The position numbers and the translations under genes are program-made. Under the pieces are notes generated by a model. The model saw only the letters and a program-made list of their open reading frames with translations, did not search any database and was not told the DNA's origin. From NCBI RefSeq assembly GCF_018599185.1, contig NZ_JAHFVL010000001.1:682001-746000 (forward strand): a stretch of 64,000 nt of DNA. The letters are read 5' to 3'. This document shows, in pieces, positions 37,147 through 47,627 of this stretch (position 1 is the stretch's first letter; every line of letters starts with the position of its first letter). The stretch is from Rhodanobacter sp. LX-99. GTDB taxonomy: Bacteria; Pseudomonadota; Gammaproteobacteria; Xanthomonadales; Rhodanobacteraceae.

Positions 37147-38984
37147 GCCTGCGCCGCGTCGTGTTGTCCCTCCTGTTTGGCGTTGCCGTCACGTCCGCCC
37201 ATGCGACTGGCCCGGACGCGACCGACTGGATCACTCCGGCTGAAGCCGCCCACTTCCGCACCACGCCCAGCTACGCCGACACGCTGGCCTATCTGCAGCG
37301 GCTGCAGCGGGCCGCGCCGGGCGTGATTCATCTCGACACCTTCGGCAGCACGCCTGAAGGCCGGCCGATGACGGTGGTGATCGCCAGCGGCGACGGCACG
37401 TTCGACCCGGCCGCCGCGCGCGCCGCGCACAAACCCGTGGTGCTGCTGCAGGCAGGCATTCATCCCGGCGAAATCGAGGGCAAGGACGCTGGGCTGATGC
37501 TGCTGCGCGATATCGCAGTCACGGGCAAATACCCGCACCTGCTCGACCATGTGGTGCTGGTCTACATCCCGGTGTTCAGCGTGGACGGCCACGAGAACTC
37601 CTCGCCGTACCACCGGATCAACCAGAACGGTCCGGAGCGCATGGGCTTCCGCGGCCAGTCGCAATACCTCAACCTCAACCGCGACTACGTGAAAGCCGAT
37701 GCGCCGGAAATGCGCGCGTGGCTGAAGCTGTGGCAGCGCTGGCTGCCGGACTTCCTGATCGACGTGCACACCACCGACGGCGCCGACTACCAGTACGACC
37801 TCACCTGGTACACCGAGGACCCGCACAAGCTCGACCCGGCGGTGAGTGCCTGGCAACGCGATGCGATCGTCAATCACGCGATGCCGGCGTACGAGAAGCG
37901 CGGCCACCTCGCCTCGATCTACCTGGAGTTCAAGGACGGCCGCGACCCGCGCCTGGGGCTAGTGAACTTCGGCTCCGGCCCGCGCTTCTCCACCGGCTAC
38001 GCGGCGCTGCAGAACCGCCCCGCGCTGCTGATCGAGACGCACATGCTGAAGCCGTACGCGAACCGCGTGCGCGCCGTCTACGACTTGGTCGAGCTGATGC
38101 TGGAGCAGATCGGCGCGCACCCCGCCGCCCTGCTCGCCGCCACCGCGAAGGCAGATGCCGACACCATTGCCCGTGCCCGTGATGCGAACGCGCGCGTGGC
38201 GCTGACCTTCAAGCCCGACCCGCAACCGACGAAGTTCGAACTCAAGGGCTACGCGTTCACGCTGAGCCACAGCGACATTTCCAACAGCGAGTGGATCCGC
38301 TACGACCCCGAACAGCCGAAGAATTACACGATCGACAACTGGAACGGCCTGCTGCCGGACCTGTCGATCGCCCCGCCGGCCGCCTACGTGGTGCCGGCGC
38401 AGTGGACTGCGGTCATCGACAGGCTCGATGCCCACGGCATCCGCTATCGTCGCACCGAACGAGCGCAGACGCTCCGCGCCGAGGGCTATCAGCTTGACGA
38501 CCCGAAGTGGGCCGACAAGCCGTTCGAAGGCCACCTGATGCTGCGCGACTTCAGCCTGCACGCCGTACCGCGCGAGGTGACCCTGCCGGCCGGCTCGGTG
38601 GTCGTGCCGCTGGATCAGCGTGCCGCCAACGTGGCGATCGAACTGCTCGAACCGCAGGCGCCGGACTCGCTGCTGCGCTGGGGTTATCTCAACGCGGTGT
38701 TCGAGGCCAAGGAGTACGGCGAGCCGCGCGTGGTCGAGCAGCTGGCGCGCGACATGCTGGCGAAGGACCCGGCGCTGAAGGCCGCATTCGCGCAGAGGCT
38801 GCACGACGATCCCGCCTTCGCCGCCGACTCCCGCGCCCGGCTGGCGTTCTTCTTCGAACGCTCGCCCTGGTACGCCGCCCAGCACGTCGGCGCCTACCCC
38901 GTGCTTCGCTTGGACGCCGCACAGCTGCAGCATTTCTCGGCGCCTGTCCAGTCCACTGGCAGCCACGGCACCCCTGACCTTTGA
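37143..38984 (+). CDS. Secreted M14-family metallocarboxypeptidase
   Basis: 613-residue exported zinc carboxypeptidase. A Sec signal peptide (L-S-L-L-F-G-V-A-V-T-S-A-H-A, cleavage near residue 22) is followed by the M14 catalytic domain: H107-P-G-E110 in A-G-I-H-P-G-E-I-E-G supplies two zinc ligands, and I-D-V-H-T-T-D-G near 210 the third His. A C-terminal accessory region of about 200 residues follows. It trims C-terminal residues from peptides in the periplasm or outside. ATG overlaps the DUF502 stop, so translation is coupled although no functional link is known. Confidence 0.9.
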   Translation: MSLRRVVLSLLFGVAVTSAHATGPDATDWITPAEAAHFRTTPSYADTLAYLQRLQRAAPGVIHLDTFGSTPEGRPMTVVIASGDGTFDPAAARAAHKPVVLLQAGIHPGEIEGKDAGLMLLRDIAVTGKYPHLLDHVVLVYIPVFSVDGHENSSPYHRINQNGPERMGFRGQSQYLNLNRDYVKADAPEMRAWLKLWQRWLPDFLIDVHTTDGADYQYDLTWYTEDPHKLDPAVSAWQRDAIVNHAMPAYEKRGHLASIYLEFKDGRDPRLGLVNFGSGPRFSTGYAALQNRPALLIETHMLKPYANRVRAVYDLVELMLEQIGAHPAALLAATAKADADTIARARDANARVALTFKPDPQPTKFELKGYAFTLSHSDISNSEWIRYDPEQPKNYTIDNWNGLLPDLSIAPPAAYVVPAQWTAVIDRLDAHGIRYRRTERAQTLRAEGYQLDDPKWADKPFEGHLMLRDFSLHAVPREVTLPAGSVVVPLDQRAANVAIELLEPQAPDSLLRWGYLNAVFEAKEYGEPRVVEQLARDMLAKDPALKAAFAQRLHDDPAFAADSRARLAFFFERSPWYAAQHVGAYPVLRLDAAQLQHFSAPVQSTGSHGTPDL

Positions 38985-39095
38985 CACTGTGCCACCCATG
39001 ACGTTTGACCTAGCGTGAACGGCCATGCCCGCGTTCCGGGGGGGACCCGACGGCGCGGCCAGACGACACCACTCAACATCTACAGAGGGATACCC

Positions 39096-41225
39096 ATGAC
39101 CAAGCAGTATCTGAAGCCCCTGGCGCTGGCACTGGCCGTAAGCGCCGCCCTGGCGCTGGGCGCCTGCGGCAAGCAGGAGCCGGCCGCCAACGCACCAGCC
39201 AGCAGCAGCACCGCACCGGCCGCCAGCAGCACCACGGCTGCCGCCGATCCGGGCAAGAGCATCTTCGACGTCAGCGAACTCGGTGACGGCGCGCTGGCGT
39301 GCCAGGACTTCAACGGCTTCGTCAACGCCAAGTGGGTCAAGGCCAACCCGATCCCGGCCGACCAGACCGTGTGGGGCGCCTTCAGCGTGCTGCGCGAGAA
39401 GAGCCTGGCCGACCAGCATCAGCTGGTGGAGAACGCGGAAAAGAACGCCGACAGCGCCAAGGCCGGTTCGATCGACCAGAAGATCGGCTGGCTGTTCCAC
39501 TCCAGCATGGATATGGACGCACGCAACAAGGCCGGCTTCGATCCGATCAAGCCCGACCTCGCCGGCATCGACGCGCTGAAGTCCGGCAGGGACCTGCCGG
39601 CATGGCTGGGCCAGTCCTTCGCCAAGGGCGACGGCGCGGTGTTCGGCTTCGGTTCGGGCGCCGACTACAAGGACGCGAAGGTCCAGATCGCCTACGCCGA
39701 GCAGAGCGGGCTGGGCCTGCCCACCACCGACTACTACACCGACGCCAAGTACAAGGACATCCGCGACAGCTACGTCAAGTATCTGGCCAAGCTGTTCGAG
39801 ATGACCGGCAGCAGCGCCGCCGACGCGGGCAAGCAGGCCGCGCTGGCGATGAAGTTCGAGACCGACCTGGCGCAGCATTCCATCCCGCGCGTGGAAATGC
39901 GCAAGCCGGAAAACCAGTATCACTTCGTGACCGTCGCCGAAGCGAACAAGATCACCCCGCACTTCGACTGGAATGCCTTCTTCAAGTCGCAGGGCGTCAC
40001 CGTCGACAAGGGCTTCTCGCTGTCGCAGCCGAAGTTCTTCGCCGAGTTCGACAAGCTGGTCGCCAGCGCGCCGATCGACGAATGGAAGGCCTACCTGAAG
40101 GCGCACACCATCTCCAACGCCGCCACCGCCCTGTCCGAACCGTTCGTGGACGCGCAGTTCGATTTCTACGGCAAGACCCTGCGCGGCCAGCCGGAACAGC
40201 AGCCGCAGTGGAAGCGTTCGCTCAACGCGGTCAACGGCGCGATGGGCCAGGCGCTGGGCCAGCTCTACGTCGCCAAGTACTTCACCCCCGAGGCCAAGGC
40301 CCGCGCGGAGGAGCTGGTCACCAACGTGCGTGACGCGCTGAAGACGCGCATCCAGAACCTCGACTGGATGAGCGAAGAGACCAAGGCCAAGGCACTCGAC
40401 AAGTGGTCCAAGTTCCTGCCCAAGATCGGCTACCCGGAAACCTGGCGCAGCTGGGACGGCCTGAGCATCAGCAAGGACAGCTACTACGCCAACATGCAGG
40501 CGGCCAGCAAGTTCAACTACGAGTACGACATCGCCAAGATCGGCAAGCCGACCGACCGCAAGGAATGGGGCATGACCCCGCAGACGATCAACGCGTACTA
40601 CAACCCGACCGACAACACGATCAACTTCCCGGCCGCGATCCTGCAGCCGCCGTTCTTCGACGCCAACGCCGACGACGCGATCAACTACGGCGGCATCGGC
40701 GCGGTGATCGGCCATGAGGCCAGCCACGGCTTCGACGACCAGGGCAGCCAGTTCGACGGCGACGGCAACAACGTCAACTGGTGGACCGACGCGGACAAGA
40801 AGCAGTTCGAGGCACGCACCGGCAAGCTGGTCGACCAGTTCGACAACTACGCGCCGCTCGTCGATCACCCCGAACTGCACGTCAACGGCACGCTGACCCT
40901 GGGCGAGAACATCGCCGACCTCGGCGGCCTGAACATTGCCTATGACGCACTGCAGACCGCGCTGAAGAAGAACCCGGCCGAAGCCGGCAAGAAGATCGAG
41001 GGCTACACCGAAGACCAGCGCTTCTTCCTCAACTGGGCACGCGTGTGGCGCGGCGATATCCGCGAAAAAACCCAGATGGTCTATCTGAATGCCGATCCGC
41101 ACTCGCCAATGAAGTTCCGCGCGATGGGTGCGCCATCGAATATGTCGACCTTCGCCAGCGCGTTCCAGTGCAAGCCGGGCGACGCGATGGTGCGTGCGGC
41201 CGACAAGCAGGTGAAGATCTGGTAA
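39096..41225 (+). CDS. M13-family zinc metallopeptidase lipoprotein (PepO-like)
   Basis: 709-residue neprilysin-type endopeptidase. The signal peptide ends in A-L-G-A-C (Cys near 25), so it is a lipoprotein in the envelope. An Ala/Ser/Thr-rich linker leads to the N-terminal M13 domain (F-N-G-F-V-N-A-K-W near 70). The catalytic H-E-A-S-H is at about 540-544 (HExxH) with the third ligand in G-E-N-I-A-D near 603; N-A-Y-Y-N-P near 500 is also typical. GAGGGA lies six bases before ATG 39096. It is followed by a strong terminator. Confidence 0.94.
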   Translation: MTKQYLKPLALALAVSAALALGACGKQEPAANAPASSSTAPAASSTTAAADPGKSIFDVSELGDGALACQDFNGFVNAKWVKANPIPADQTVWGAFSVLREKSLADQHQLVENAEKNADSAKAGSIDQKIGWLFHSSMDMDARNKAGFDPIKPDLAGIDALKSGRDLPAWLGQSFAKGDGAVFGFGSGADYKDAKVQIAYAEQSGLGLPTTDYYTDAKYKDIRDSYVKYLAKLFEMTGSSAADAGKQAALAMKFETDLAQHSIPRVEMRKPENQYHFVTVAEANKITPHFDWNAFFKSQGVTVDKGFSLSQPKFFAEFDKLVASAPIDEWKAYLKAHTISNAATALSEPFVDAQFDFYGKTLRGQPEQQPQWKRSLNAVNGAMGQALGQLYVAKYFTPEAKARAEELVTNVRDALKTRIQNLDWMSEETKAKALDKWSKFLPKIGYPETWRSWDGLSISKDSYYANMQAASKFNYEYDIAKIGKPTDRKEWGMTPQTINAYYNPTDNTINFPAAILQPPFFDANADDAINYGGIGAVIGHEASHGFDDQGSQFDGDGNNVNWWTDADKKQFEARTGKLVDQFDNYAPLVDHPELHVNGTLTLGENIADLGGLNIAYDALQTALKKNPAEAGKKIEGYTEDQRFFLNWARVWRGDIREKTQMVYLNADPHSPMKFRAMGAPSNMSTFASAFQCKPGDAMVRAADKQVKIW

Positions 41226-41268
41226 GCCCGCGACATCGCACGCCGCAATTCAGCGCGGCGTGAACACC

Positions 41269-41299
41269 AAGGCCCCGCATGCGAATGCGGGGCCTTTTT
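41269..41299 (+). terminator. Rho-independent terminator of the M13 peptidase gene
   Basis: AAGGCCCCGCAT (41269-41280) and its exact complement (41285-41296), tetraloop GCGA, followed by TTTTT: the clearest terminator in the window, 44 bases after the stop. Confidence 0.92.
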
Positions 41300-41356
41300 C
41301 GTGGAGCGGCATCCGGGATTTCGCAGCCACGAAGGCACGAATCCGAATTTAAGGTA

Positions 41357-41385
41357 TTGCAAATCATTCTCATTAAAAATATCGT
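41357..41385 (+). promoter_or_regulatory. Fur box over the promoter of the siderophore receptor gene
   Basis: TGCAAATCATTCTCATTAA (41358-41376) closely matches the Fur consensus as 7-1-7 inverted hexamers. It overlaps a promoter with TTGCAA (41357-41362), 17-base spacer and TATCGT (41380-41385). Iron-bound Fur would block transcription. The remainder of the 362-bp gap 41226-41587 is the terminator at 41269 and an untranslated leader of about 195 nt in which I see no other element. Confidence 0.82.
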
Positions 41386-41587
41386 ATGCAACTGCGCCGG
41401 CCGGTGCGCTTCATAACCACGCACGGCCAGGCTCCGGGGGCACCACGCCGGTCCGCGCGACGCACGCAGCCAGCCAGCCGCGCCCCGACCCATCCGAAAC
41501 CTGCATCCAGCCATTGCGAAACACCTGCATTCGCCAGACCCGCCAGGCCCTGTCGACACGCATGCAACATTCATCAACGGAACCCTC

Positions 41588-43921
41588 ATGTCACCCATCA
41601 AATCGCGCAAACACGCCGTCGGCTCCCGCAGGCAACCTTCGACGGCGGGCATGCTGACGGCCGCAACGCTGGTCACCGGCCTGGTACTGGTCCACCCCGC
41701 GATGGCGGCCGACGCGTCATCTTCCCACGATGCCCAGATCGCCACCGCCAAGAACCTGCCGGGCGTGAAGGTGGAAGCCACCACCGGCAACGACTACCGC
41801 GTCGACAAGCTGTCCTCGCCGAAATTCACCCAGCCGCTGCTGGACACCACGCAGACCGTCAGCGTGATCACCAAGGAATTGCTCCAGCAGCAGGGCGCCA
41901 CCACGCTGACCGAGGCGCTGCGCAACAGCCCGGGCGTGGGCACGTTCTATGTGGGCGAGAACGGCAACACCAGCACCGGCGACGGCATCTACATGCGCGG
42001 CTTCGACACCTCCGGCAGCATCTTCGTCGACGGCGTGCGCGATCTCGGCACGATCTCGCGCGACGTGTTCAACATCGAGCAGGTGGAAGTCGCCAAGGGC
42101 CCGGCCGGCACCGACTACGGCCGCACCGCGCCTACCGGCTCGGTGAACCTGGTCAGCAAGCAGCCGCAGCTGGGCAACGGCATCTCCGGCTCGATCGGCT
42201 ACGGCAGCGGCCGGCACCGGCGCGCCACCGCCGACTGGAACCAGACATTGGGCGAACACTCTGCGTTCCGCCTCAACGTGATGGGCCAGAACAGCGGCGT
42301 GCCGGGACGCGACAAGGTCGAGAACAACCGCTGGGGCATCGCCCCGTCGCTGGCGCTCGGGCTGAAGACGCCGACCCGCGTCTACCTCGACTTCCTGCAC
42401 GTGCGGCAGGACAACCTGCCCGACGGCGGCGTGCCGACCATCGGCCTGCCCGGCTACGGCAGCCCCGATCCGGCGCGCCCGTTCCTCGCCGGCGCCGCCA
42501 TGGTCGACCCGCAGAACTTCTACGGCACCCGGGCCGACCACGACAACGTCGAGGCGGACATGTTCACCGCCATCGTCGAACACGACGTCTCGCCCGACGT
42601 GGTCCTGCACAACACCACGCGCTGGGGCCGCACGCACCAGGACTACCTGCTGACCTCGTTCCGCGGCGATACCGCCAACCTGCTCACCCCGGATGCCGCC
42701 GATCCCTTGACATGGACCATCGCGCGCAGCCTGCCGACCTTCAAGGACCAGACCAACCGCATCCTCACCAACCAGGCCAATGTCACCGCGAATTTCGACA
42801 CCGGCGGCATCACGCACAATCTCAGCGCCGGCATCGAGCTGACCCGCGAAAAGGCCGGCACGGTCGGCCTGGGCGCGCTCAACGGCAGCGCGTGGCCGGC
42901 GGCGAACCTGTACCGCCCGGACGCCGACGTCAACGGCCTGGTCTACGGCCGCACCGGGGCGCACAGCGAAGGCCGGACCGATACCGCAGCCGCCTACCTG
43001 TTCGATACGCTGAAATTCAACGAGCAATGGCAGGTCAACGCCGGCATGCGGCTGGACCACTACAGCACCGACTTCAGCAGCATGGTGGTCTGCGGCGCCC
43101 GCAACGGTCCGGCGTGTGGCGCCCTGCCGGCCGGCAGCGTGCTGCCCGGGGTAGACAGCAGCACATCCGGCAACCTGCCCAACTACAAGCTCGGCGTGCT
43201 GTACAAGCCGGCCGCCAACGGCAGCGTCTACGCGAACTTCGCCGTGTCGCAGGAGCCGCCGGGCGGCAACACGCTCACCCTGAGCGATCGGGCCAACAGC
43301 GCCGACAACCCGAACCTCGACCCGCAGAAAGCACGCACCGTCGAGCTGGGCACGAAGTGGGACCTGCTCGGCGAGAAGCTGCTGCTGACCGGCGCGCTGT
43401 ACCGCACCACCGTCAGCAACGACCTGGTGCAGGATCCGGTCGACCTGCAGTACTACCAGGTCGGCAGGAAACGCGTGCAGGGCATCGAGCTGAGCGCGGT
43501 CGGCAAGCTCACCGGCAACTGGGCGATCAGCGCCGGCTACACCGTCATGGACGCCAAGGTGCTTCACGGCAGCGCGGTGGCCAACGACGGTTCCAGCGAC
43601 CTGGCCTATACGCCGAAGAGTGCGTTCACCGCGTGGACTACCTACCGCCTGCCGTTCAACCTCACCCTCGGCGGCGGCGGCCGCTACGCCGGCGAGATGA
43701 AGCGCGGCACCGACGGTGCGATCGGCACGCCGGCCTACACCGAGGCGTACTGGGTGTTCGACGCGATGGCCAGCTACCCGCTCAACAAGCACGTCGACCT
43801 GCAGTTGAACCTGTACAACCTGTTCGACAAGGACTACGTCGCGGCGATCAACAAGAGCGGCTATCGCTACACTCCGGGCACGCCGCGCGCGGCGATGCTC
43901 ACCGCCAACATCCGCTTCTGA
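41588..43921 (+). CDS. TonB-dependent siderophore receptor
   Basis: 777-residue outer-membrane receptor importing an iron-siderophore with TonB-ExbBD energy. A long signal peptide (basic N-terminus, hydrophobic core near 20-37, cleavage after A-M-A-A-D-A near 43) leads to the plug domain: [12 protein letters not shown] near 88, L-R-N-S-P-G-V near 115, I-Y-M-R-G-F near 135. The beta-barrel ends in N-I-R-F with terminal Phe, as outer-membrane proteins do. A FhuE/Fiu-like TIGR01783 architecture is likely. Iron regulation through Fur is supported by the upstream site, and the downstream PiuC gene fits. Confidence 0.93.
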   Translation: MSPIKSRKHAVGSRRQPSTAGMLTAATLVTGLVLVHPAMAADASSSHDAQIATAKNLPGVKVEATTGNDYRVDKLSSPKFTQPLLDTTQTVSVITKELLQQQGATTLTEALRNSPGVGTFYVGENGNTSTGDGIYMRGFDTSGSIFVDGVRDLGTISRDVFNIEQVEVAKGPAGTDYGRTAPTGSVNLVSKQPQLGNGISGSIGYGSGRHRRATADWNQTLGEHSAFRLNVMGQNSGVPGRDKVENNRWGIAPSLALGLKTPTRVYLDFLHVRQDNLPDGGVPTIGLPGYGSPDPARPFLAGAAMVDPQNFYGTRADHDNVEADMFTAIVEHDVSPDVVLHNTTRWGRTHQDYLLTSFRGDTANLLTPDAADPLTWTIARSLPTFKDQTNRILTNQANVTANFDTGGITHNLSAGIELTREKAGTVGLGALNGSAWPAANLYRPDADVNGLVYGRTGAHSEGRTDTAAAYLFDTLKFNEQWQVNAGMRLDHYSTDFSSMVVCGARNGPACGALPAGSVLPGVDSSTSGNLPNYKLGVLYKPAANGSVYANFAVSQEPPGGNTLTLSDRANSADNPNLDPQKARTVELGTKWDLLGEKLLLTGALYRTTVSNDLVQDPVDLQYYQVGRKRVQGIELSAVGKLTGNWAISAGYTVMDAKVLHGSAVANDGSSDLAYTPKSAFTAWTTYRLPFNLTLGGGGRYAGEMKRGTDGAIGTPAYTEAYWVFDAMASYPLNKHVDLQLNLYNLFDKDYVAAINKSGYRYTPGTPRAAMLTANIRF

Positions 43922-43959
43922 TCCTCAGGCTTCACCGCCCGGCTCCTCAGGAACCCGCC

Positions 43960-44637
43960 ATGCTGCTGCACATACCCGACGTCCTCAGCCGCGAACAGGT
44001 CACGCAGATGCGCGCCACGCTCGACGCGGCCGCCTGGACCGACGGCCGCGAGACCGTCGGCGCGCAAGGCGCGCAGGTGAAACGCAACCAGCAGTTGCCG
44101 GATGCCTCGCCGCTGCGCCGGCAACTGGGTGAAGCGGTGCTGGCGGCGCTGGCGAAGAACCCGCTCTATCACGCGGCGGCGTTGCCGCTGCGCACCCTGC
44201 CGCCGCGTTTCAACCGCTACCAGGGCGGCGGCCAGTACGGTTTCCACGTCGACGGCGCCGTGATGGCGCTGTCGAGCGATGCGCAGTTGCGCAGCGACGT
44301 TTCCTGCACGCTGTTCCTCAGCGAGCCGGACGAATACGACGGCGGCGAACTGATCGTCAACGACACCTACGGCGAACACGAAGTGAAGCTGCCGGCCGGC
44401 GACCTGATCGTCTATCCGTCCAGCAGCCTGCACCGCGTCGTACCGGTGACCCGCGGCACGCGCGTGGCCTCGTTCTTCTGGGTGCAAAGCCTGATCCGCG
44501 ACGACAACCGGCGGCGCCTGCTGTTCGAACTGGACGCCTCGATCCAGCGCCTGACCCAGACCAGCGCCGACGCCGCCGCGCTGCTGCAGCTGACCGGCGT
44601 CTATCACAATCTGCTGCGCCAATGGGCCGAAACCTGA
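43960..44637 (+). CDS. piuC: Fe2+/2-oxoglutarate-dependent dioxygenase PiuC (PKHD type)
   Basis: 225-residue cytoplasmic PKHD-type hydroxylase commonly encoded beside iron-siderophore receptors (PiuA-PiuC) and iron-regulated. The iron ligands are H and D in Y-G-F-H-V-D near 97 and the distal His in S-L-H-R-V-V-P-V near 157, with a 2-oxoglutarate-binding R in V-T-R-G-T-R-V. The start M-L-L-H-I-P is standard for PiuC. AGGA precedes the ATG by seven bases; 38 bp after the receptor, same operon. Substrate unknown. Confidence 0.92.
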   Translation: MLLHIPDVLSREQVTQMRATLDAAAWTDGRETVGAQGAQVKRNQQLPDASPLRRQLGEAVLAALAKNPLYHAAALPLRTLPPRFNRYQGGGQYGFHVDGAVMALSSDAQLRSDVSCTLFLSEPDEYDGGELIVNDTYGEHEVKLPAGDLIVYPSSSLHRVVPVTRGTRVASFFWVQSLIRDDNRRRLLFELDASIQRLTQTSADAAALLQLTGVYHNLLRQWAET

Positions 44638-44703
44638 GCGCACGACGCGGTTGCCGAACGGCCGCCGCAGCCGGCCATGGTTCCCAGCGCGCGCCCCGCG
44701 GCG

Positions 44704-44709
44704 GATAAT
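44704..44709 (+). promoter_or_regulatory. -10 element before rapA
   Basis: GATAAT at 44704-44709, 31 bases before ATG 44741; no convincing -35. Confidence 0.4.
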
Positions 44710-44740
44710 CGTCGGCCCACTGAAGCAACCCGGCTGAAAA

Positions 44741-47581
44741 ATGTTCGTTCCTGGTCAACGCTGGATCTCCTCCGCCGAACCCGAGCTTGGCCTCGGCACC
44801 GTCCTGCGCGTCGAAGGACGCGGGGTACAGGTGCTGTTCGCCAAGGCCGGCGTGCTGCGCCCGTACGCGATCGATTCGGCGCCGCTGATCCGCGCCGAAT
44901 TCCGCGCCGGCCAGCGCGTCGCCGGCAAGGGCATCGCGTTCCTGGTCGAGCGCGTCGAGATCAGGGACGAGCTGCTGATCTATCGTGGCGAAGGCCGCGA
45001 ACTGCACGAAGGCCAGCTCGACGACGAGCAGAGCGTGAGCCAGGCCGACGACCGCCTGGTCGGCGGCCGCACCGATGCCGTGGCGCAGTTCGAGCTGCGC
45101 CTGGAAGGCCTCAAGCGGCGTGCCGAGGCACGCCGTTCGCCGATGTGGGGCCTGGGCGCCGCGCGCATCGGGCTGGTGCCGCACCAGCTGCGCGTGGCCG
45201 GCATCGCCGCCGCGCGGCGGCCACCACGCGTATTGCTGGCCGACGAGGTGGGCCTGGGCAAGACCATCGAGGCGGGCATGATCATCGCGCGCCAGCTCGC
45301 CACCGGGCGCGCCTCGCGCGTACTGCTGCTGTTGCCCGACACCCTGGTGTACCAGTGGTTCGTGGAAATGCTGCGCCGCTTCAACCTCGGCTTCGCGATC
45401 TACGACGAGGAGCGCTGCGAAGCGCTGGAGCAATCCGGCGACGCCGGCAACCCGTTCGAGGACGAGCAGTTGGTGATCGCCGACTTCGGCTTTCTCGAAA
45501 ATTCGCCCAAGCACGCCCAGCAGTTGCTGGACGCGCCGTGGGACCTGCTGGTGGTCGATGAAGCCCACCACCTGGCGTGGTCGCCCGAAGCGGCCAGCCC
45601 GCGCTACACGATGGTGGAGAAGCTGGCCGCGGCAATCCCCGGCGTGATCCTGCTCACCGCCACCCCGGAACAACTCGGCCGCAGCGGCCACTTCGCCCGC
45701 CTGCGCCTGCTCGACCCGCAGCGCTACCACGACTTGGACGGCTATCTGGCCGAAGCAGACACCTACCTGGCGCTGTCGAAGATCGCCGACCGCCTGCTCG
45801 ACGGCAAGCCGCTCGACGATACCCAGCGCGACGCCCTGGACGAGGCGTTCCACGGCGATGCCGTGCTCAGCGCCCGGCTGGCCGACCCGTCCAGGGCGGA
45901 GAACGCGCGCGAGCTGCTGGCTGCGCTGATCGACCGCCACGGCACCGGCCGCGCGATGTTCCGCAACAACCGCGCCGGCGTGGGCGGCTTCCCGAAGCGC
46001 CTGCCCGAGTGGCACCTGCTGGACGCCGACCGGCTCGACGAAAGCACGCGCCAGGCGCTGCTGGCCGAATTCCACGCCGACATCCAGCAGCCGTCGCCGC
46101 TGATCGAGGTCGACTACGCCGCCGACCCGCGCATCGACATCCTGATCGCCCTGCTCGATCGGCACCCGCAGGACAAGTTCCTGCTGATCTGCCGCAGCCA
46201 GGCCAAGGTGCTGGCGCTGGAGGAAGCGCTGCGCACGAAGAGCGGCGTCGGCGTGGCGCGTTTCCACGAAGGCCTCAGCATCGTGCAGCGCGACCGCAAC
46301 GCCGCGTATTTCGCCCAGCCCGACGGCGCGCGCCTGCTGCTGTGTTCGGAGATCGGCTCGGAAGGCCGCAACTTCCAGTTCGCGCACCGGCTGGTCCTGT
46401 GGGACCTGCCGCTGGATCCGGACCTGCTCGAACAGCGCATCGGCCGGCTCGACCGGATCGGCCAGAAGCACGACATCGACATCCATATCCTCGCCGTCGC
46501 CGACAGCGCCCAACACGTGCTGGCGCGCTGGTACGACGAAGGCGTCGACGCGTTCCGCATGAGCCCGGCCGACGGCCGCGAACTGCTGCGCCGCTATGGC
46601 GAGCCGCTGACCCGGCTGGCCGACGAGCATGCGCGCGGCGACGACAACCGCGACCAGGAACTGGACGCGCTGCTGGCCGAGACCCGCGCCAGCCACGAGC
46701 AGATGGCCCAGCTGATCCGCGGCGGCCGCGACCACCTGCTGGAACTGGCCGCCAGCCGCGACCTGCACGCCGACGAGCTGCAGCAGGCCTTCGCCCGCGA
46801 GGATCACGACCCCGGCCGCGACGCCTTCGTGCAACGCCTGCTGGAGGCCTTCGGCATCCACGCCGAGGAGCTCGGCGGCCAGGTGCTGCTGCTCGACCCG
46901 CAATACCTGTCCACCGACGCCCTGCCCGGCTTCGCCGACGGCCCGCAGTCGGTGACGTTCGCGCGCGAGGTGGCGCTGTCGCGCGAGGAGCTGCCGCTGC
47001 TGCGGCTCGACCACCCGCTGGTCGCCGGTGCGCTCGACCTGGCCCTGTCAGGCGAACAGGGCAACGCCGCCTTCATGGTCGACGACGTGCTGCCGCCGCG
47101 CACTGCGCTGCTGCAGGCGGTGTTCGTGCTGGAATGCGTGGCCGATCGCCGGCTCGACGCCGAGCGCTTCCTGCCGATCCTGCCTATCGTGGTCACCGTC
47201 GACACGCGGCTCGCCGAACGCGCCGACTTCGCGCCCAGCGAGATCGCGCTGCGCAAGGCCAGCGACCGCAACATCGAGGTGGCGCGCTACCGCAAGTTCC
47301 TCGGCAAGCTGGTGCCGCCCATGCTGGAGCGTGCCGAGGCGCTGGCCGGCACACGCGGGCAAGCGCGCATCGACGAGGCCGTGAGCCTGGCCACGGAGAC
47401 GCTGGATGCGGAACTGTCGCGCCTGCGGGCGCTGCGCGCGGTGAACCCGTCGGTCAGCGAGGCGGAAATCGCGGCCATCGTCGCCGAACGCTCCGAGCTG
47501 CTGGCCGCATTGCCGCAATCGCGCCTGCGGCTGGATGCGGTGCGCTTCGTGGTCAGCGCGGACTTCCTCGCGCTGCGCTGA
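44741..47581 (+). CDS. rapA: RNA polymerase-associated ATPase RapA
   Basis: 946-residue Swi2/Snf2-type ATPase that binds core RNA polymerase and recycles it after transcription. The N-terminal Tudor-like part opens F-V-P-G-Q-R-W-I-S; the helicase core has L-L-A-D-E-V-G-L-G-K-T-I-E-A-G near 165, D-E-A-H-H-L near 275, S-E-I-G-S-E-G-R-N-F-Q-F near 540 and R-I-G-R-L-D-R-I-G-Q near 570. The length is close to the E. coli protein. Monocistronic. Confidence 0.96.
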   Translation: MFVPGQRWISSAEPELGLGTVLRVEGRGVQVLFAKAGVLRPYAIDSAPLIRAEFRAGQRVAGKGIAFLVERVEIRDELLIYRGEGRELHEGQLDDEQSVSQADDRLVGGRTDAVAQFELRLEGLKRRAEARRSPMWGLGAARIGLVPHQLRVAGIAAARRPPRVLLADEVGLGKTIEAGMIIARQLATGRASRVLLLLPDTLVYQWFVEMLRRFNLGFAIYDEERCEALEQSGDAGNPFEDEQLVIADFGFLENSPKHAQQLLDAPWDLLVVDEAHHLAWSPEAASPRYTMVEKLAAAIPGVILLTATPEQLGRSGHFARLRLLDPQRYHDLDGYLAEADTYLALSKIADRLLDGKPLDDTQRDALDEAFHGDAVLSARLADPSRAENARELLAALIDRHGTGRAMFRNNRAGVGGFPKRLPEWHLLDADRLDESTRQALLAEFHADIQQPSPLIEVDYAADPRIDILIALLDRHPQDKFLLICRSQAKVLALEEALRTKSGVGVARFHEGLSIVQRDRNAAYFAQPDGARLLLCSEIGSEGRNFQFAHRLVLWDLPLDPDLLEQRIGRLDRIGQKHDIDIHILAVADSAQHVLARWYDEGVDAFRMSPADGRELLRRYGEPLTRLADEHARGDDNRDQELDALLAETRASHEQMAQLIRGGRDHLLELAASRDLHADELQQAFAREDHDPGRDAFVQRLLEAFGIHAEELGGQVLLLDPQYLSTDALPGFADGPQSVTFAREVALSREELPLLRLDHPLVAGALDLALSGEQGNAAFMVDDVLPPRTALLQAVFVLECVADRRLDAERFLPILPIVVTVDTRLAERADFAPSEIALRKASDRNIEVARYRKFLGKLVPPMLERAEALAGTRGQARIDEAVSLATETLDAELSRLRALRAVNPSVSEAEIAAIVAERSELLAALPQSRLRLDAVRFVVSADFLALR

Positions 47582-47583
47582 GG

Positions 47584-47604
47584 CCCGCCCTCCCCGAGGG
47601 CGGG
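47584..47604. terminator. Hairpin between convergent rapA and permease genes
   Basis: CCCGCCCTC (47584-47592) and GAGGGCGGG (47596-47604) pair perfectly with a CCC loop, three bases after the rapA stop and 24 before the permease stop. No T-run. Confidence 0.5.
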
Positions 47605-47627
47605 AAGAGCCCGCGGCGAAACCGCCC

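Noticed and set aside
37959..41102. A thousand-codon minus-strand open frame
   Set aside because: Antisense to the M14 and M13 peptidases, which have full catalytic motifs; no motif or start signal in the antisense frame.
41386..41587. Small gene in the siderophore-receptor leader
   Set aside because: The frame continues out of phase through the receptor gene, is Arg/Pro/Ala-rich and has no ribosome-binding site; treated as untranslated leader.
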